Shown here piece after piece: positions 56,320 to 64,000 of a stretch of 64,000 nucleotides of DNA. The position numbers were made by a program, and so were the translations under genes. Positions within the stretch are counted from its first letter, which is position 1, and each line of letters opens with the position of its first letter. Under the pieces are notes generated by a model. It was not told the DNA's origin. It worked only from the letters and a program-made list of their open reading frames with translations, and did no database searches. The stretch comes from Geomonas propionica. GTDB lineage: Bacteria > Desulfobacterota > Desulfuromonadia > Geobacterales > Geobacteraceae. The stretch is from NCBI RefSeq assembly GCF_016458235.1, contig NZ_JAEMHK010000014.1, positions 1 to 64,000 on the forward strand, read 5' to 3'.

Positions 56320-56334
56320 GGGGCAGGGTGGCAG
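56303..56334. repeat. Heptamer run overlapping the kinase stop codon
   Basis: GGACTAG GGGCTAG GGGGCAG and a degenerate fourth unit; the kinase stop TAG lies inside the second heptamer. The same heptamer as at 53912 and 41959. Confidence 0.6.
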
Positions 56335-56397
56335 GGTGGGGTTTACCCACCGTAGCTGCCTGCGCTAGCAGGCGTTTAGCGAAGGCGGGAGTGCGCA

Positions 56398-57765
56398 GTG
56401 GCCGAGAAGAAGAAAATCCTGGTGGTGGACGATGAGGCGAACCTGCGCCACATGCTCCAGGTCCTCCTGAAAAAGCAGGGCTACCTGGTTGAGCAGTCCT
56501 CAGACGGCGCCGACGCCCTGGCGAAGGCGCGCGAGGGGGAGTACGCCTTCATCCTGTGCGACATCCGGATGCCGGTCATGGACGGCAAAAGGTTCCTGGC
56601 CGCCTGCACCGAATCCGGCGTCGGCGCCACCATCATCATGATGTCCGCCTACGGCACCGTCGACGATGCCATCGAGTGCATGAAACTGGGTGCCTACGAC
56701 TACATCTCCAAACCCTTCAACAGCGACGAGATCTCCCTGGTGCTGAAGAAGGCGGAGGAGCGGGAGCGGCTCAAGGACGAGAACCGCAGGCTGCGCGCGG
56801 CGGTGCGGGGACGGGTTTTCCCGGACATCATCAGCAACAACGACCGCATGGCCCAGATCATGGAACTGGTCAAAAAGCTCTCCGGGCACAAGACCACGGT
56901 CCTGATCCAAGGCGAATCCGGCACCGGCAAGGAACTGGTGGCGCGGGCGCTGCACAACTGCGGCGTGCGTCGCCAGGCCCCTTTCGTCGCCGTCAACTGC
57001 GGCGCCATTCCCGCCTCGCTGCTGGAGAGCGAGCTCTTCGGGCACGTCAAGGGCGCCTTCACCGATGCCAGCCACGACAAGATCGGTCTCTTCGAGGAAG
57101 CCGACGGCGGCACCCTGTTCCTGGATGAGATCGGGGAGCTGCCGCTGTCGCTCCAGGTCAAACTGCTGCGGGTGCTGCAGGAGGAGGAGATACGCCCCCT
57201 CGGCGCGGCCGCCGCCCAAAAAGTCGACGTCCGGGTGGTCTCCGCCACCAGCAGGGACCTGACCCGGGAAGTAGCGGCGGGAAGGTTCCGCGAGGACCTT
57301 TATTTCCGCATCAACGTCTTCGCCCTTTCCCTCCCTCCCTTGCGGGAGCGGGTGGAAGATGTGCCGCTGTTGGTGGACCACTTCCTGGAGAAGCACGGCG
57401 AACGCATGGGTGTGCCCGGGGTGCGCCCCACGCCCGAGGCGCTGCAGGCGCTGGTCCGCTACGGCTGGCCGGGGAATGTGCGGGAGCTGGAAAACTGCGT
57501 CGAACGCGGCCTGGTCCTCTGCGACGGCGTCACCCTGGGACTTGCCTCCCTCCCGGAGGTGGTGCGCAGGGGGGCGGGGGGGGGGCGCAGAGGGGAGGGG
57601 CTGCCCGATTCCCTCTCGATAAAAAAGGGTGCCGAAGCGCTGGAGCGGCAGTTGATCATGCGCGCGTTGGAACAGACGGCGGGGAACCGGACCCACGCGG
57701 CGCGGCTTTTGGAGATCAGCCACCGGGCCCTGCTCTACAAGCTCAAAGAGTATGACTTGGGCTAG
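56398..57765 (+). CDS. NtrC-family response regulator with variant GAFTDA loop
   Basis: 455 aa from a GTG start. Receiver (about 6-120: [24 protein letters not shown]), AAA+ domain (about 140-370; Walker A GESGTGKE, Walker [10 protein letters not shown]) and a Fis-type HTH ([21 protein letters not shown]). The sigma-54-contacting loop reads [14 protein letters not shown]: the usual GAFTGA has become GAFTDA. The second regulator of this window keeps GAFTGA. Some natural activators carry GAFTDA, so function is not excluded. It pairs with the upstream kinase, and promoters it controls were not identified. Confidence 0.92.
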   Translation: MAEKKKILVVDDEANLRHMLQVLLKKQGYLVEQSSDGADALAKAREGEYAFILCDIRMPVMDGKRFLAACTESGVGATIIMMSAYGTVDDAIECMKLGAYDYISKPFNSDEISLVLKKAEERERLKDENRRLRAAVRGRVFPDIISNNDRMAQIMELVKKLSGHKTTVLIQGESGTGKELVARALHNCGVRRQAPFVAVNCGAIPASLLESELFGHVKGAFTDASHDKIGLFEEADGGTLFLDEIGELPLSLQVKLLRVLQEEEIRPLGAAAAQKVDVRVVSATSRDLTREVAAGRFREDLYFRINVFALSLPPLRERVEDVPLLVDHFLEKHGERMGVPGVRPTPEALQALVRYGWPGNVRELENCVERGLVLCDGVTLGLASLPEVVRRGAGGGRRGEGLPDSLSIKKGAEALERQLIMRALEQTAGNRTHAARLLEISHRALLYKLKEYDLG

Positions 57766-57992
57766 CGTCCGGGGCTGCTGCGGTGCCCGATCACGGCCAA
57801 GGTGCCAATTTTTTGCGGGGAAGGCGCCTCAGCTATGAAAAAAATGCGTAGTTTTTTGCGATGCGCCCATGCTATGGTATGCCACAACTGACCGTATTGA
57901 CGCTGAAACCGCGGCTTCGGCGTCTCGAACGGGGCCAGGGCACGGTTGTTGCTGCCCTGTCGGAGCATCGAAATCACCCACGAGGTAGCTGA

Positions 57993-58790
57993 ATGTCTTT
58001 CGCAAAAAATCTCTCCCGCTTCTTCGCGGCCTGCTTCACCCTGGTCATCATCGCTTTCGCCGCACCCGCCTTCGCCATGTCGGAAGGATGCAGCGGGGAC
58101 TGCGCTTCCTGCCACTCCATTACGCTGCAGGAAGCCACTGGCCTGCTCAAAGGAATCGGACCCGTGACGGGCGTCAAGCCGGCGCTGGTTCGGGGGCTGT
58201 ACGAGGTTACCTTCGAGCAGGGGGGCAAAACCGGGGTGGCCTACCTCGACTATGCCAAGAAATACCTCATCGCCGGCCAGGTCTTCGATATAGCGACCCG
58301 GCAGCCGGTGGCGACTTCGACCCAGGCGAAGCAGGAGCAGAAGGCAGCCAAGGAGCGGCTTGATCCGGCAACGATCAGCACCGATCACGCGCTTGTGCTT
58401 GGGAACCCCAAGGGGAAAAAGAAGCTCTTCGTATTTACCGACCCTGAATGCCCCTTTTGCGCCAAAGCCCACGTAGAGCTGAAAAAATTGGTGTCCCTGG
58501 AGCCGGATCTTTGCATCTACATAAAGCTCTATCCGCTCAAAATACATCCCAGGTCTTACGATAAGTCGCGGGTGATTCTTTCCAAGGGTTCGGTCGAACT
58601 GCTGGAGAAGTCGTTCGCCGGGCAGGCGCTGCCGGCGGCGACGGAAAAGGACGCCAAAAAGCCTGTGGATGACACCGTCAAGTTCGCGGAGAGTAACGGC
58701 ATGTATTCCACGCCGACCCTAGTGCTTTCTGACGGCCGCATCCTGGTGGGATACCGGGACGCGAAGGCGATGCAGGAACTGCTGCGGTAG
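57993..58790 (+). CDS. DsbC-like thioredoxin-fold protein with N-terminal CxxCH motif
   Basis: 265 aa. A signal peptide (about 1-28, ending FAAPAFA) is followed by GCSGDCASCHSITLQEATGL, a DsbC-type dimerisation domain (GLYEVTFEQGGKTGVAYLDY) and a thioredoxin fold with active site FTDPECPFCAKAHVELK. DsbC proteins isomerise disulfides in the periplasm. The CASCH just after the signal peptide is a full CxxCH heme-c motif, not part of E. coli DsbC, yet lacking other cytochrome features; it could also be a second thiol pair. It lies 88 bases before a cysteine-rich PilY1-like gene. Confidence 0.85.
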   Translation: MSFAKNLSRFFAACFTLVIIAFAAPAFAMSEGCSGDCASCHSITLQEATGLLKGIGPVTGVKPALVRGLYEVTFEQGGKTGVAYLDYAKKYLIAGQVFDIATRQPVATSTQAKQEQKAAKERLDPATISTDHALVLGNPKGKKKLFVFTDPECPFCAKAHVELKKLVSLEPDLCIYIKLYPLKIHPRSYDKSRVILSKGSVELLEKSFAGQALPAATEKDAKKPVDDTVKFAESNGMYSTPTLVLSDGRILVGYRDAKAMQELLR

Positions 58791-58878
58791 AAAGCCGCCG
58801 CGCAGCATTCTCCGCGAGTGCAGGAAGGGCCGGAGAAAAGAATTGACGTATTCCAGAGAATTTCCCTGAGGTGAGCCC

Positions 58879-61800
58879 ATGAGACTTGCAACAAAGATCC
58901 TGTCACAGAGTTTGTTCTTGATGCTGCTGCTGTCCCCGCTGGCAGCTCAGGCGGCTACTTTGAACGATTATTGCGTGGTCCCGCCCTTCATCCAGGAGAT
59001 CGCCAAGCCCAACCTGCTGATGATCATCGACAACTCGGCGAGTATGTACGACCTCGCTTACGTCGATAAGGGGAGAAAGGTCTGTTCGGGCGACAACACT
59101 TATGCCTGCGAGGCGGACGCGACCTGTGCCGCGGCCGGCAAGGGAACCTGCACTACCTTCCTGAGGGAGCCATATTACTGCTACGACCAGACCTTCTCCA
59201 GCGCCAAGAAATACGTCGGCTACTTCGACGAAACCAAGAATTACCAGTACGATTTCGGTGCCAATCAGTTCGTGGAGGTGGCGGACATCCCGTCATCCTG
59301 TGCCGTCGCCGCATCGAGCGTCTCAACCGGCACCATTATTTGCAAGATCAGGCCCGGCATCCTCCATGTCAACATGGGTAGGGACGACGCCAAGGCAACC
59401 CATTTTTTCTATGCTTCCGGAAAGTACCTGAACTGGATCACCGCCTCCAAATTCGACGTGGAAAAGCAGGTGTTGACCGGAGGGAAATACGTTACCAAGG
59501 TCTGCTCGGGTAACACCAATAAGGCGTGCCTCACCGACCCCGACTGCACCGTTAATAGCGTCACTGACACCTGCGTCAATGCATCGAGCTTCCTGCTGCC
59601 CGAGTCGCGCGGCTGCGTCGGGCGCGCGTTCGTCAAAGAGGCGTTGACGAGCGACTTCGTCAACTACACCAGCAACACGGACAATACCAACACCTCGCTG
59701 CAGGTCGCCTTTAGCGTCATGGGGCCGGCCAATCCCATCCCTACCGCGCCTGCTCCCGGCGGGCAGACCTTCATCACGGTCTTCGGTGGCAAAGACTACG
59801 ACTTCGGCAAGTGCCAGGCGGCTATCGACGCCATCGCTACGGGCGGGAACGCGACCATCAAGACCACCGTGGCCGACTGCCTTGCCTCCTCGGCGCCCAC
59901 ACAGGGTACCTGCCAGCAACAAACCAGCCAGACATGCACCACTTCTTCCCAGTGCGTGAAGAACAGCACATACTCCACGACCAGCAAGGTGTGCAGCGGG
60001 GCCACCAACCTTTCCTGTACCAGTGACGCGAACTGCTCCATAGACGCCACCACCACCTGCACGAAAACACCCTCCGTGGTCTGCAGCGCCGATACCGACT
60101 GCGTGGTCAACGTGGCGGAAGTGCTCGGGACTTGCGGCAGCTATTCTCCCACTCTGTCGCAGGGGGCGTCCAACCAGTTCCCGACAAGCTGCCGGGCCAA
60201 CTCGGACTGCACCTTCAGTCATGGCAATACCACCTATACCGGTACGTGCAGCGGTCATGTAGCGGCTTCTTCGACCAACAACGGCCCCTGCCAATCCACC
60301 GCGGCACAGAGTTTCGGCACGTGCGTTTCCAACTACACCGGTCCCTGCAACCTCCCAGATCCGTCGACCAAAACCAGCGTCTCCTTTCAGCAATCGATGC
60401 AGGCCTGCTGGCAGTACCGGCAGTGGAAATTGGGCAAGCCGGGGGCGCAGGACATCGGCATCGATGATGTCAACACCGTCATCAACCAGTGCTCGGATGT
60501 CTACGGCAGCCTTTATACCTGCTCCAACAACACCCTGCTCTCCTGCGGCGGCACCAGTGATACCACCACGTGTGGCGCCGGCACCTGCGTCAGCGGACCG
60601 CTGGCCATCGGGTCCGGCAGCCCGGCCTTGATCTGCGGGGAGAGCTGGGAAGGGCAGTACTTCGAGAAAATATCCGGCGCCTGGGTGCTGAAGGACGGCT
60701 TCGATAAGAGCACCCCGGCCCTGAAAACCACCCATCAAGCTTTCTGCGATTCCTTGGACTCCGCGCCGGTCGCGGTCACCGACCCCACCGACTCCCCGTC
60801 CGATACCTCCGTTTCCGAGAACCTCCCGGCCATCCTGAGCGGCATCGGTCTCGAGGCGCAGATGGGGACTCCCTTTGGCACCCTGCGCGCCCGGATCGCC
60901 GCAAGCACGGCCCCCAGCGGGTTGGTGCAGGAATTCGAAAGCAAGATCCGCCTCGGCATGATGTCCTTCAACTCGGTCGGCTCCAAGGCTGAGGTCACCA
61001 GCGGGTTGCTGCCGGCCACCAAGGTCTGCTCCAACGCGCCCGACAGGACCTGTGTCACCGCAGCTGACTGCACGGACAACGCCACCTGCGACGCCCTCGC
61101 GGACCACGACGGAGCCGTGATCCAACCTACTGACCTCATTGGTAGGGGGCACTGCAAAGTCACCACGGGCACCACGTGCACCAAGAGCGCCCACTGCCCC
61201 ACCGGGGAAGTCTGTGTAAGCGACGGGGTGGGGACACACACCTCAGCGGGGCTCGTCCACAGCATCGACGCCCTGCGCGCATCCACCTGGACTCCCTTCG
61301 CCGAGGCCTTCTACGACGCCATAGGGTACTTCGCCGTTTCACCCGGCGATACCACGGGCAAGACCAGCCGCACCGACCTCAGGCTGAACAGCACAGATTT
61401 CCTCTCCGACATGAACCCTTCGGAATACGTCTGCCAGTCCAACAACGTCCTGCTGGTGACCGATGGTGCCTCCACGGCGGACCAAAACGGCGACGTGGGC
61501 GACGTGGTGACTACCTACAAGGGAGTCTCCGGCAATGTCACGGGGGCCTGCCCCAAATACGCCGGCAGCAAGAATCTCGACGACTTGGCCTGGCTGGCGC
61601 GCCACCGCAACATCAACACCTTCTCCCGAACCACGGCCTCAACCGAGGTGCCGACTAAGAAGAACCAGATGGTTTCCACCTACGTGGTCTTCAACGGCGC
61701 CGACAACGGCGAATCCGGCGAGTGCGACAACGTCACCCTGCTGACCCAGACGGCGCAAAAAGGCGGCACCGATTTTATGAGCGCGGAGCTCCCGGATAAG

Positions 61801-64000
61801 ATGAAGGAGACCCTGCGTAAGGCGTTCGAAGCGGTCGCCGGCGGCACCGCATCGGGTACTGCGGCATCGATCCTCAGTAACAGCGAGGGGAGCGGGGCGA
61901 ATATCCTGCAGGCGGTCTTCTATCCCTCCAAGGATTTCGAGACCCCGACCGACGGGACCTCGCCCACCTACGCGAGATGGATCGGAGAGGTGCAGAACCT
62001 CTGGTACTACGTCGACCCGTTCATCGGCAACAGCACCGTGCGCGAGGACAGCCCCACCCCCACCCCCAACGATGAGCTGGACCTGGTCAACGACTACGTG
62101 GTCGACTTCCAGTTCAAGGGGGGCGAGACGCTGGCGGTGCTGACAAAGGACACCAACGGCGACGGGGCGGGTGATACTGTGGTGACCCCGGCGATGGACT
62201 CCAGAGTGAAAACCCAAGGGTTCTGCACCAACACCACCACCCCCACCAACTCGTCCTACAGCAAATGCGCAGCGGATGCCGGCTGCCTCACCGGGGAGAC
62301 CTGCGTGTTTCAAGGCGTGGTCAACGCGGACGACGTGAGCAGCCTGTGGCGCGCCGGAAGGACGCTGTGGGATCGAAACCTCGATAGCAGCCACCGCACA
62401 CTCTACACCTACCTGCACGGCACCAGTGCTCCCGGCTGCACAGGCACCTTCTCCGTCGACGGATTGTACGACCTTGCCGCCGCCGCCAGAAACTGGGCGA
62501 GCATCGGCGCCAACGACAAATGCATTCTGAAGAGCGTCCTGCAGGCGACCAGCGACGACGAGGCCAAGAACATCCTCAAGTTCGCCGAGGGATACGACTA
62601 CAAGGACTACGATTCCTCCACCAATAGCATTCCCGGGACCATCGGCAGCAAAACACCCAGGAAGCGCACCGTGCAGAGAGGCGGTGTCAATAAGGTCTGG
62701 AAACTCGGTGACATCATCGCCTCAACCCCCCGCATCCAGTCTTTCAACAAGCTGAACAACTACCACCTGGACGTGCCGGCTGGCTATGCCGACACCACCT
62801 ATGCCAACGATGCCACCAAGACCGGCTTCGCCAACTCCACCACCTACAAGGGGAGAGGGATGGCCTATGCCGGGGCCAACGACGGCATGCTGCACGCGTT
62901 TAACCTGGGTAACCTTGTCATTCCGGGAACGAATGGGGGGCTGGCCACGCTGAACAGCGGTGCCGACCCTCTCGGCAAGGAGGAGTGGGCCTTTTTGCCG
63001 AGGCACGTGCTTCCGTACCTGAAGTACCTTGCTGACCCGGACTATAGTCATATCTACTTGGTTGACGGCCCCACGCGCCTGGTAGATGCCAGCATCGGCA
63101 ACGATGATTATTCCACCTCCACCGAGCCCTACGCTACCGCCGGTTGCAACGGCAGCGCCAAGCAATACTGGTCCTGCAAGAGGGATGGGGCCACCACCGG
63201 CAACAAGAGCTGGCGTACCATCCTGATCGGCAGCATGGGGGTAGGGGGCGCGTCCGCCAACCTCGGAGCCGCCTGTACCGATTGCGTAAAGAATCCAGTC
63301 GACGGCGTTGGATACTCCTCCTATTTCGCCCTCGACATCACCAACCCCGGCACCCCGACCTTCCTCTGGGAATACTCGAACGCCGACATGGGGGCTGCCA
63401 CCAGCGGCGCCGCCGTGGTACGTATCGGCCACACCTTTACCGCAACAGACGGGGTCTACGGCAAGGAAGGAAGCACCCCGACCAACGGCCGCTGGTTCGC
63501 AGTCATCGGCAACGGGCCGAGCGGTCCCATCGACACCACCTATCACCAGTTCAAGGGCAAATCCAACGGACCGCTTCGCGTCTTTATCCTGGACCTGAAA
63601 ACCGGAGCCTTGGCGAAACAGATCGACACCACGATCAACAACGCCTTCGCCGGGGCCATCACGCCGGGACCGCTCGATACCGACCGCAGCAAGAGGACCG
63701 ACCCCGGATTTTACTCGGACGACGCCGTCTACTTCGGGTATGCCAACTGCTCAGCCAACTGCGGCACGGACACGCCGACCTGGGACGGCGGCATCATGAG
63801 GCTTCTGACCGGCGAAACCTCCGACTTGAGCACGTGGTCGCTGAGCACCCTGGTAAGCGGTATCGGTCCGGTAACGACCGCGGTCAGCAAGATCCAGGAC
63901 CGCAAAAACCACAACCTCTGGCTGTACACCGGGTCCGGCCGCTACTTCTTCAAGGGAGACGATTCGTCCACCGCCGGCAAGATTTTCGCGGTGAAGGAAC
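58879..64000 (+). CDS. pilY1: PilY1-like giant cysteine-rich surface protein (partial, 3' end outside window)
   Basis: Over 1,700 codons, open from ATG (after GAGGTGAG) to the window end. Signal peptide about 1-25. A von Willebrand A-type domain begins near residue 45 with MIDAS D51NSAS; the later strand NNVLLVTDGAS fits its second part. Between are at least six Cys-rich units of the type VCSGxTNxxCxxDxDC (near residues 68, 208, 371, 716, 759, 1115). A Ca2+-loop-like DTNGDGAGD is near 1090. From about 1280 the PilY1 beta-propeller (KVWKLGDIIASTPRI, then YAGANDGMLHAFNLG) follows. PilY1 proteins cap type IV pili, aid adhesion and mechanosensing. The preceding DsbC-like protein may fold it. Confidence 0.93.
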   Translation, partial: MRLATKILSQSLFLMLLLSPLAAQAATLNDYCVVPPFIQEIAKPNLLMIIDNSASMYDLAYVDKGRKVCSGDNTYACEADATCAAAGKGTCTTFLREPYYCYDQTFSSAKKYVGYFDETKNYQYDFGANQFVEVADIPSSCAVAASSVSTGTIICKIRPGILHVNMGRDDAKATHFFYASGKYLNWITASKFDVEKQVLTGGKYVTKVCSGNTNKACLTDPDCTVNSVTDTCVNASSFLLPESRGCVGRAFVKEALTSDFVNYTSNTDNTNTSLQVAFSVMGPANPIPTAPAPGGQTFITVFGGKDYDFGKCQAAIDAIATGGNATIKTTVADCLASSAPTQGTCQQQTSQTCTTSSQCVKNSTYSTTSKVCSGATNLSCTSDANCSIDATTTCTKTPSVVCSADTDCVVNVAEVLGTCGSYSPTLSQGASNQFPTSCRANSDCTFSHGNTTYTGTCSGHVAASSTNNGPCQSTAAQSFGTCVSNYTGPCNLPDPSTKTSVSFQQSMQACWQYRQWKLGKPGAQDIGIDDVNTVINQCSDVYGSLYTCSNNTLLSCGGTSDTTTCGAGTCVSGPLAIGSGSPALICGESWEGQYFEKISGAWVLKDGFDKSTPALKTTHQAFCDSLDSAPVAVTDPTDSPSDTSVSENLPAILSGIGLEAQMGTPFGTLRARIAASTAPSGLVQEFESKIRLGMMSFNSVGSKAEVTSGLLPATKVCSNAPDRTCVTAADCTDNATCDALADHDGAVIQPTDLIGRGHCKVTTGTTCTKSAHCPTGEVCVSDGVGTHTSAGLVHSIDALRASTWTPFAEAFYDAIGYFAVSPGDTTGKTSRTDLRLNSTDFLSDMNPSEYVCQSNNVLLVTDGASTADQNGDVGDVVTTYKGVSGNVTGACPKYAGSKNLDDLAWLARHRNINTFSRTTASTEVPTKKNQMVSTYVVFNGADNGESGECDNVTLLTQTAQKGGTDFMSAELPDKMKETLRKAFEAVAGGTASGTAASILSNSEGSGANILQAVFYPSKDFETPTDGTSPTYARWIGEVQNLWYYVDPFIGNSTVREDSPTPTPNDELDLVNDYVVDFQFKGGETLAVLTKDTNGDGAGDTVVTPAMDSRVKTQGFCTNTTTPTNSSYSKCAADAGCLTGETCVFQGVVNADDVSSLWRAGRTLWDRNLDSSHRTLYTYLHGTSAPGCTGTFSVDGLYDLAAAARNWASIGANDKCILKSVLQATSDDEAKNILKFAEGYDYKDYDSSTNSIPGTIGSKTPRKRTVQRGGVNKVWKLGDIIASTPRIQSFNKLNNYHLDVPAGYADTTYANDATKTGFANSTTYKGRGMAYAGANDGMLHAFNLGNLVIPGTNGGLATLNSGADPLGKEEWAFLPRHVLPYLKYLADPDYSHIYLVDGPTRLVDASIGNDDYSTSTEPYATAGCNGSAKQYWSCKRDGATTGNKSWRTILIGSMGVGGASANLGAACTDCVKNPVDGVGYSSYFALDITNPGTPTFLWEYSNADMGAATSGAAVVRIGHTFTATDGVYGKEGSTPTNGRWFAVIGNGPSGPIDTTYHQFKGKSNGPLRVFILDLKTGALAKQIDTTINNAFAGAITPGPLDTDRSKRTDPGFYSDDAVYFGYANCSANCGTDTPTWDGGIMRLLTGETSDLSTWSLSTLVSGIGPVTTAVSKIQDRKNHNLWLYTGSGRYFFKGDDSSTAGKIFAVKE

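Noticed and set aside
59323-61239. 638-codon antisense frame opposite the PilY1-like gene
   Set aside because: The plus strand is open from 58879 to the window end with a signal peptide, MIDAS and propeller motifs; the antisense frame has no recognisable domain.

Overview
The window is a GC-rich bacterial chromosome segment whose gene content points to a Geobacter/Geomonas-type anaerobe (Desulfuromonadia, Geobacteraceae). The evidence is a ferredoxin-fused EtfA with EtfB and a membrane FeS Etf oxidoreductase, two Na+/solute symporter systems with DUF294, DUF485 and DUF4212 partners, NtrC-type regulators with sigma-54 promoters, GlnK-Amt, a PilY1-like giant protein with a prepilin peptidase, and selenium genes (tRNA-Sec and the tRNA selenouridine synthase MnmH/SelU). 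This assignment is inferred from gene content and style; no database search was possible.

Layout. 1-5.7 kb is an accessory-looking block, mostly leftward and partly AT-rich. It holds a PLD-family protein, an unknown membrane protein, a stray ribosomal protein L9, a DUF2845 gene that opens with an octanucleotide repeat array, another unknown membrane protein, and a Fic AMP-transferase flanked by 46-bp direct repeats, ending at tRNA-Sec. 5.9-9.8 kb is a housekeeping run (YggT, DivIVA, DUF167, CBS, FmdB, FolD, GalU), followed by a convergent TonB gene. 10.9-15.1 kb is the EtfB-EtfA-membrane oxidoreductase operon, which would pass electrons from acyl-CoA dehydrogenases to menaquinone. 15.3-21.9 kb holds a CapA-like protein, a glutamine amidotransferase, and an overlapping pair of hybrid kinase and REC-PAS-GGDEF-EAL protein. 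22.1-24.3 kb is glnK-amt behind a candidate sigma-54 promoter. 24.6-26.7 kb holds a ferritin-like gene, an inositol phosphatase and UspA.

26.7-40.8 kb is a leftward organic-solute transport and sensing region. It contains an SSS symporter with its DUF4212 small subunit and two DUF294-type proteins (one with lost catalytic residues), an ActP-like symporter with DUF485, an unknown three-gene membrane operon, and a tandem-Cache sensor kinase with an NtrC-type regulator. A good sigma-54 promoter precedes the unknown operon. Two TTGCA-N4-TGCAA palindromes exactly 32 bp apart lie upstream of it, right behind the regulator gene, suggesting a self-contained regulatory circuit.

41.0-53.9 kb holds a DUF2156 protein, SelU, SecA, ArgJ, DUF2914, a serine hydrolase, a response regulator with a long Ala/Pro/Glu linker, and ValS. 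54.0-64.0 kb has prepilin peptidase PilD, a kinase/NtrC-type regulator pair with a variant GAFTDA loop, a DsbC-like thiol protein carrying a CxxCH motif, and a very large cysteine-rich PilY1-like gene that runs off the window end.

Intergenic DNA is rich in small repeats: palindromic REP-like units, a REPIN-like inverted element before secA, and a striking class of elements built from tandem heptamers in inverted pairs. No CRISPR array, insertion sequence or rRNA gene was seen.
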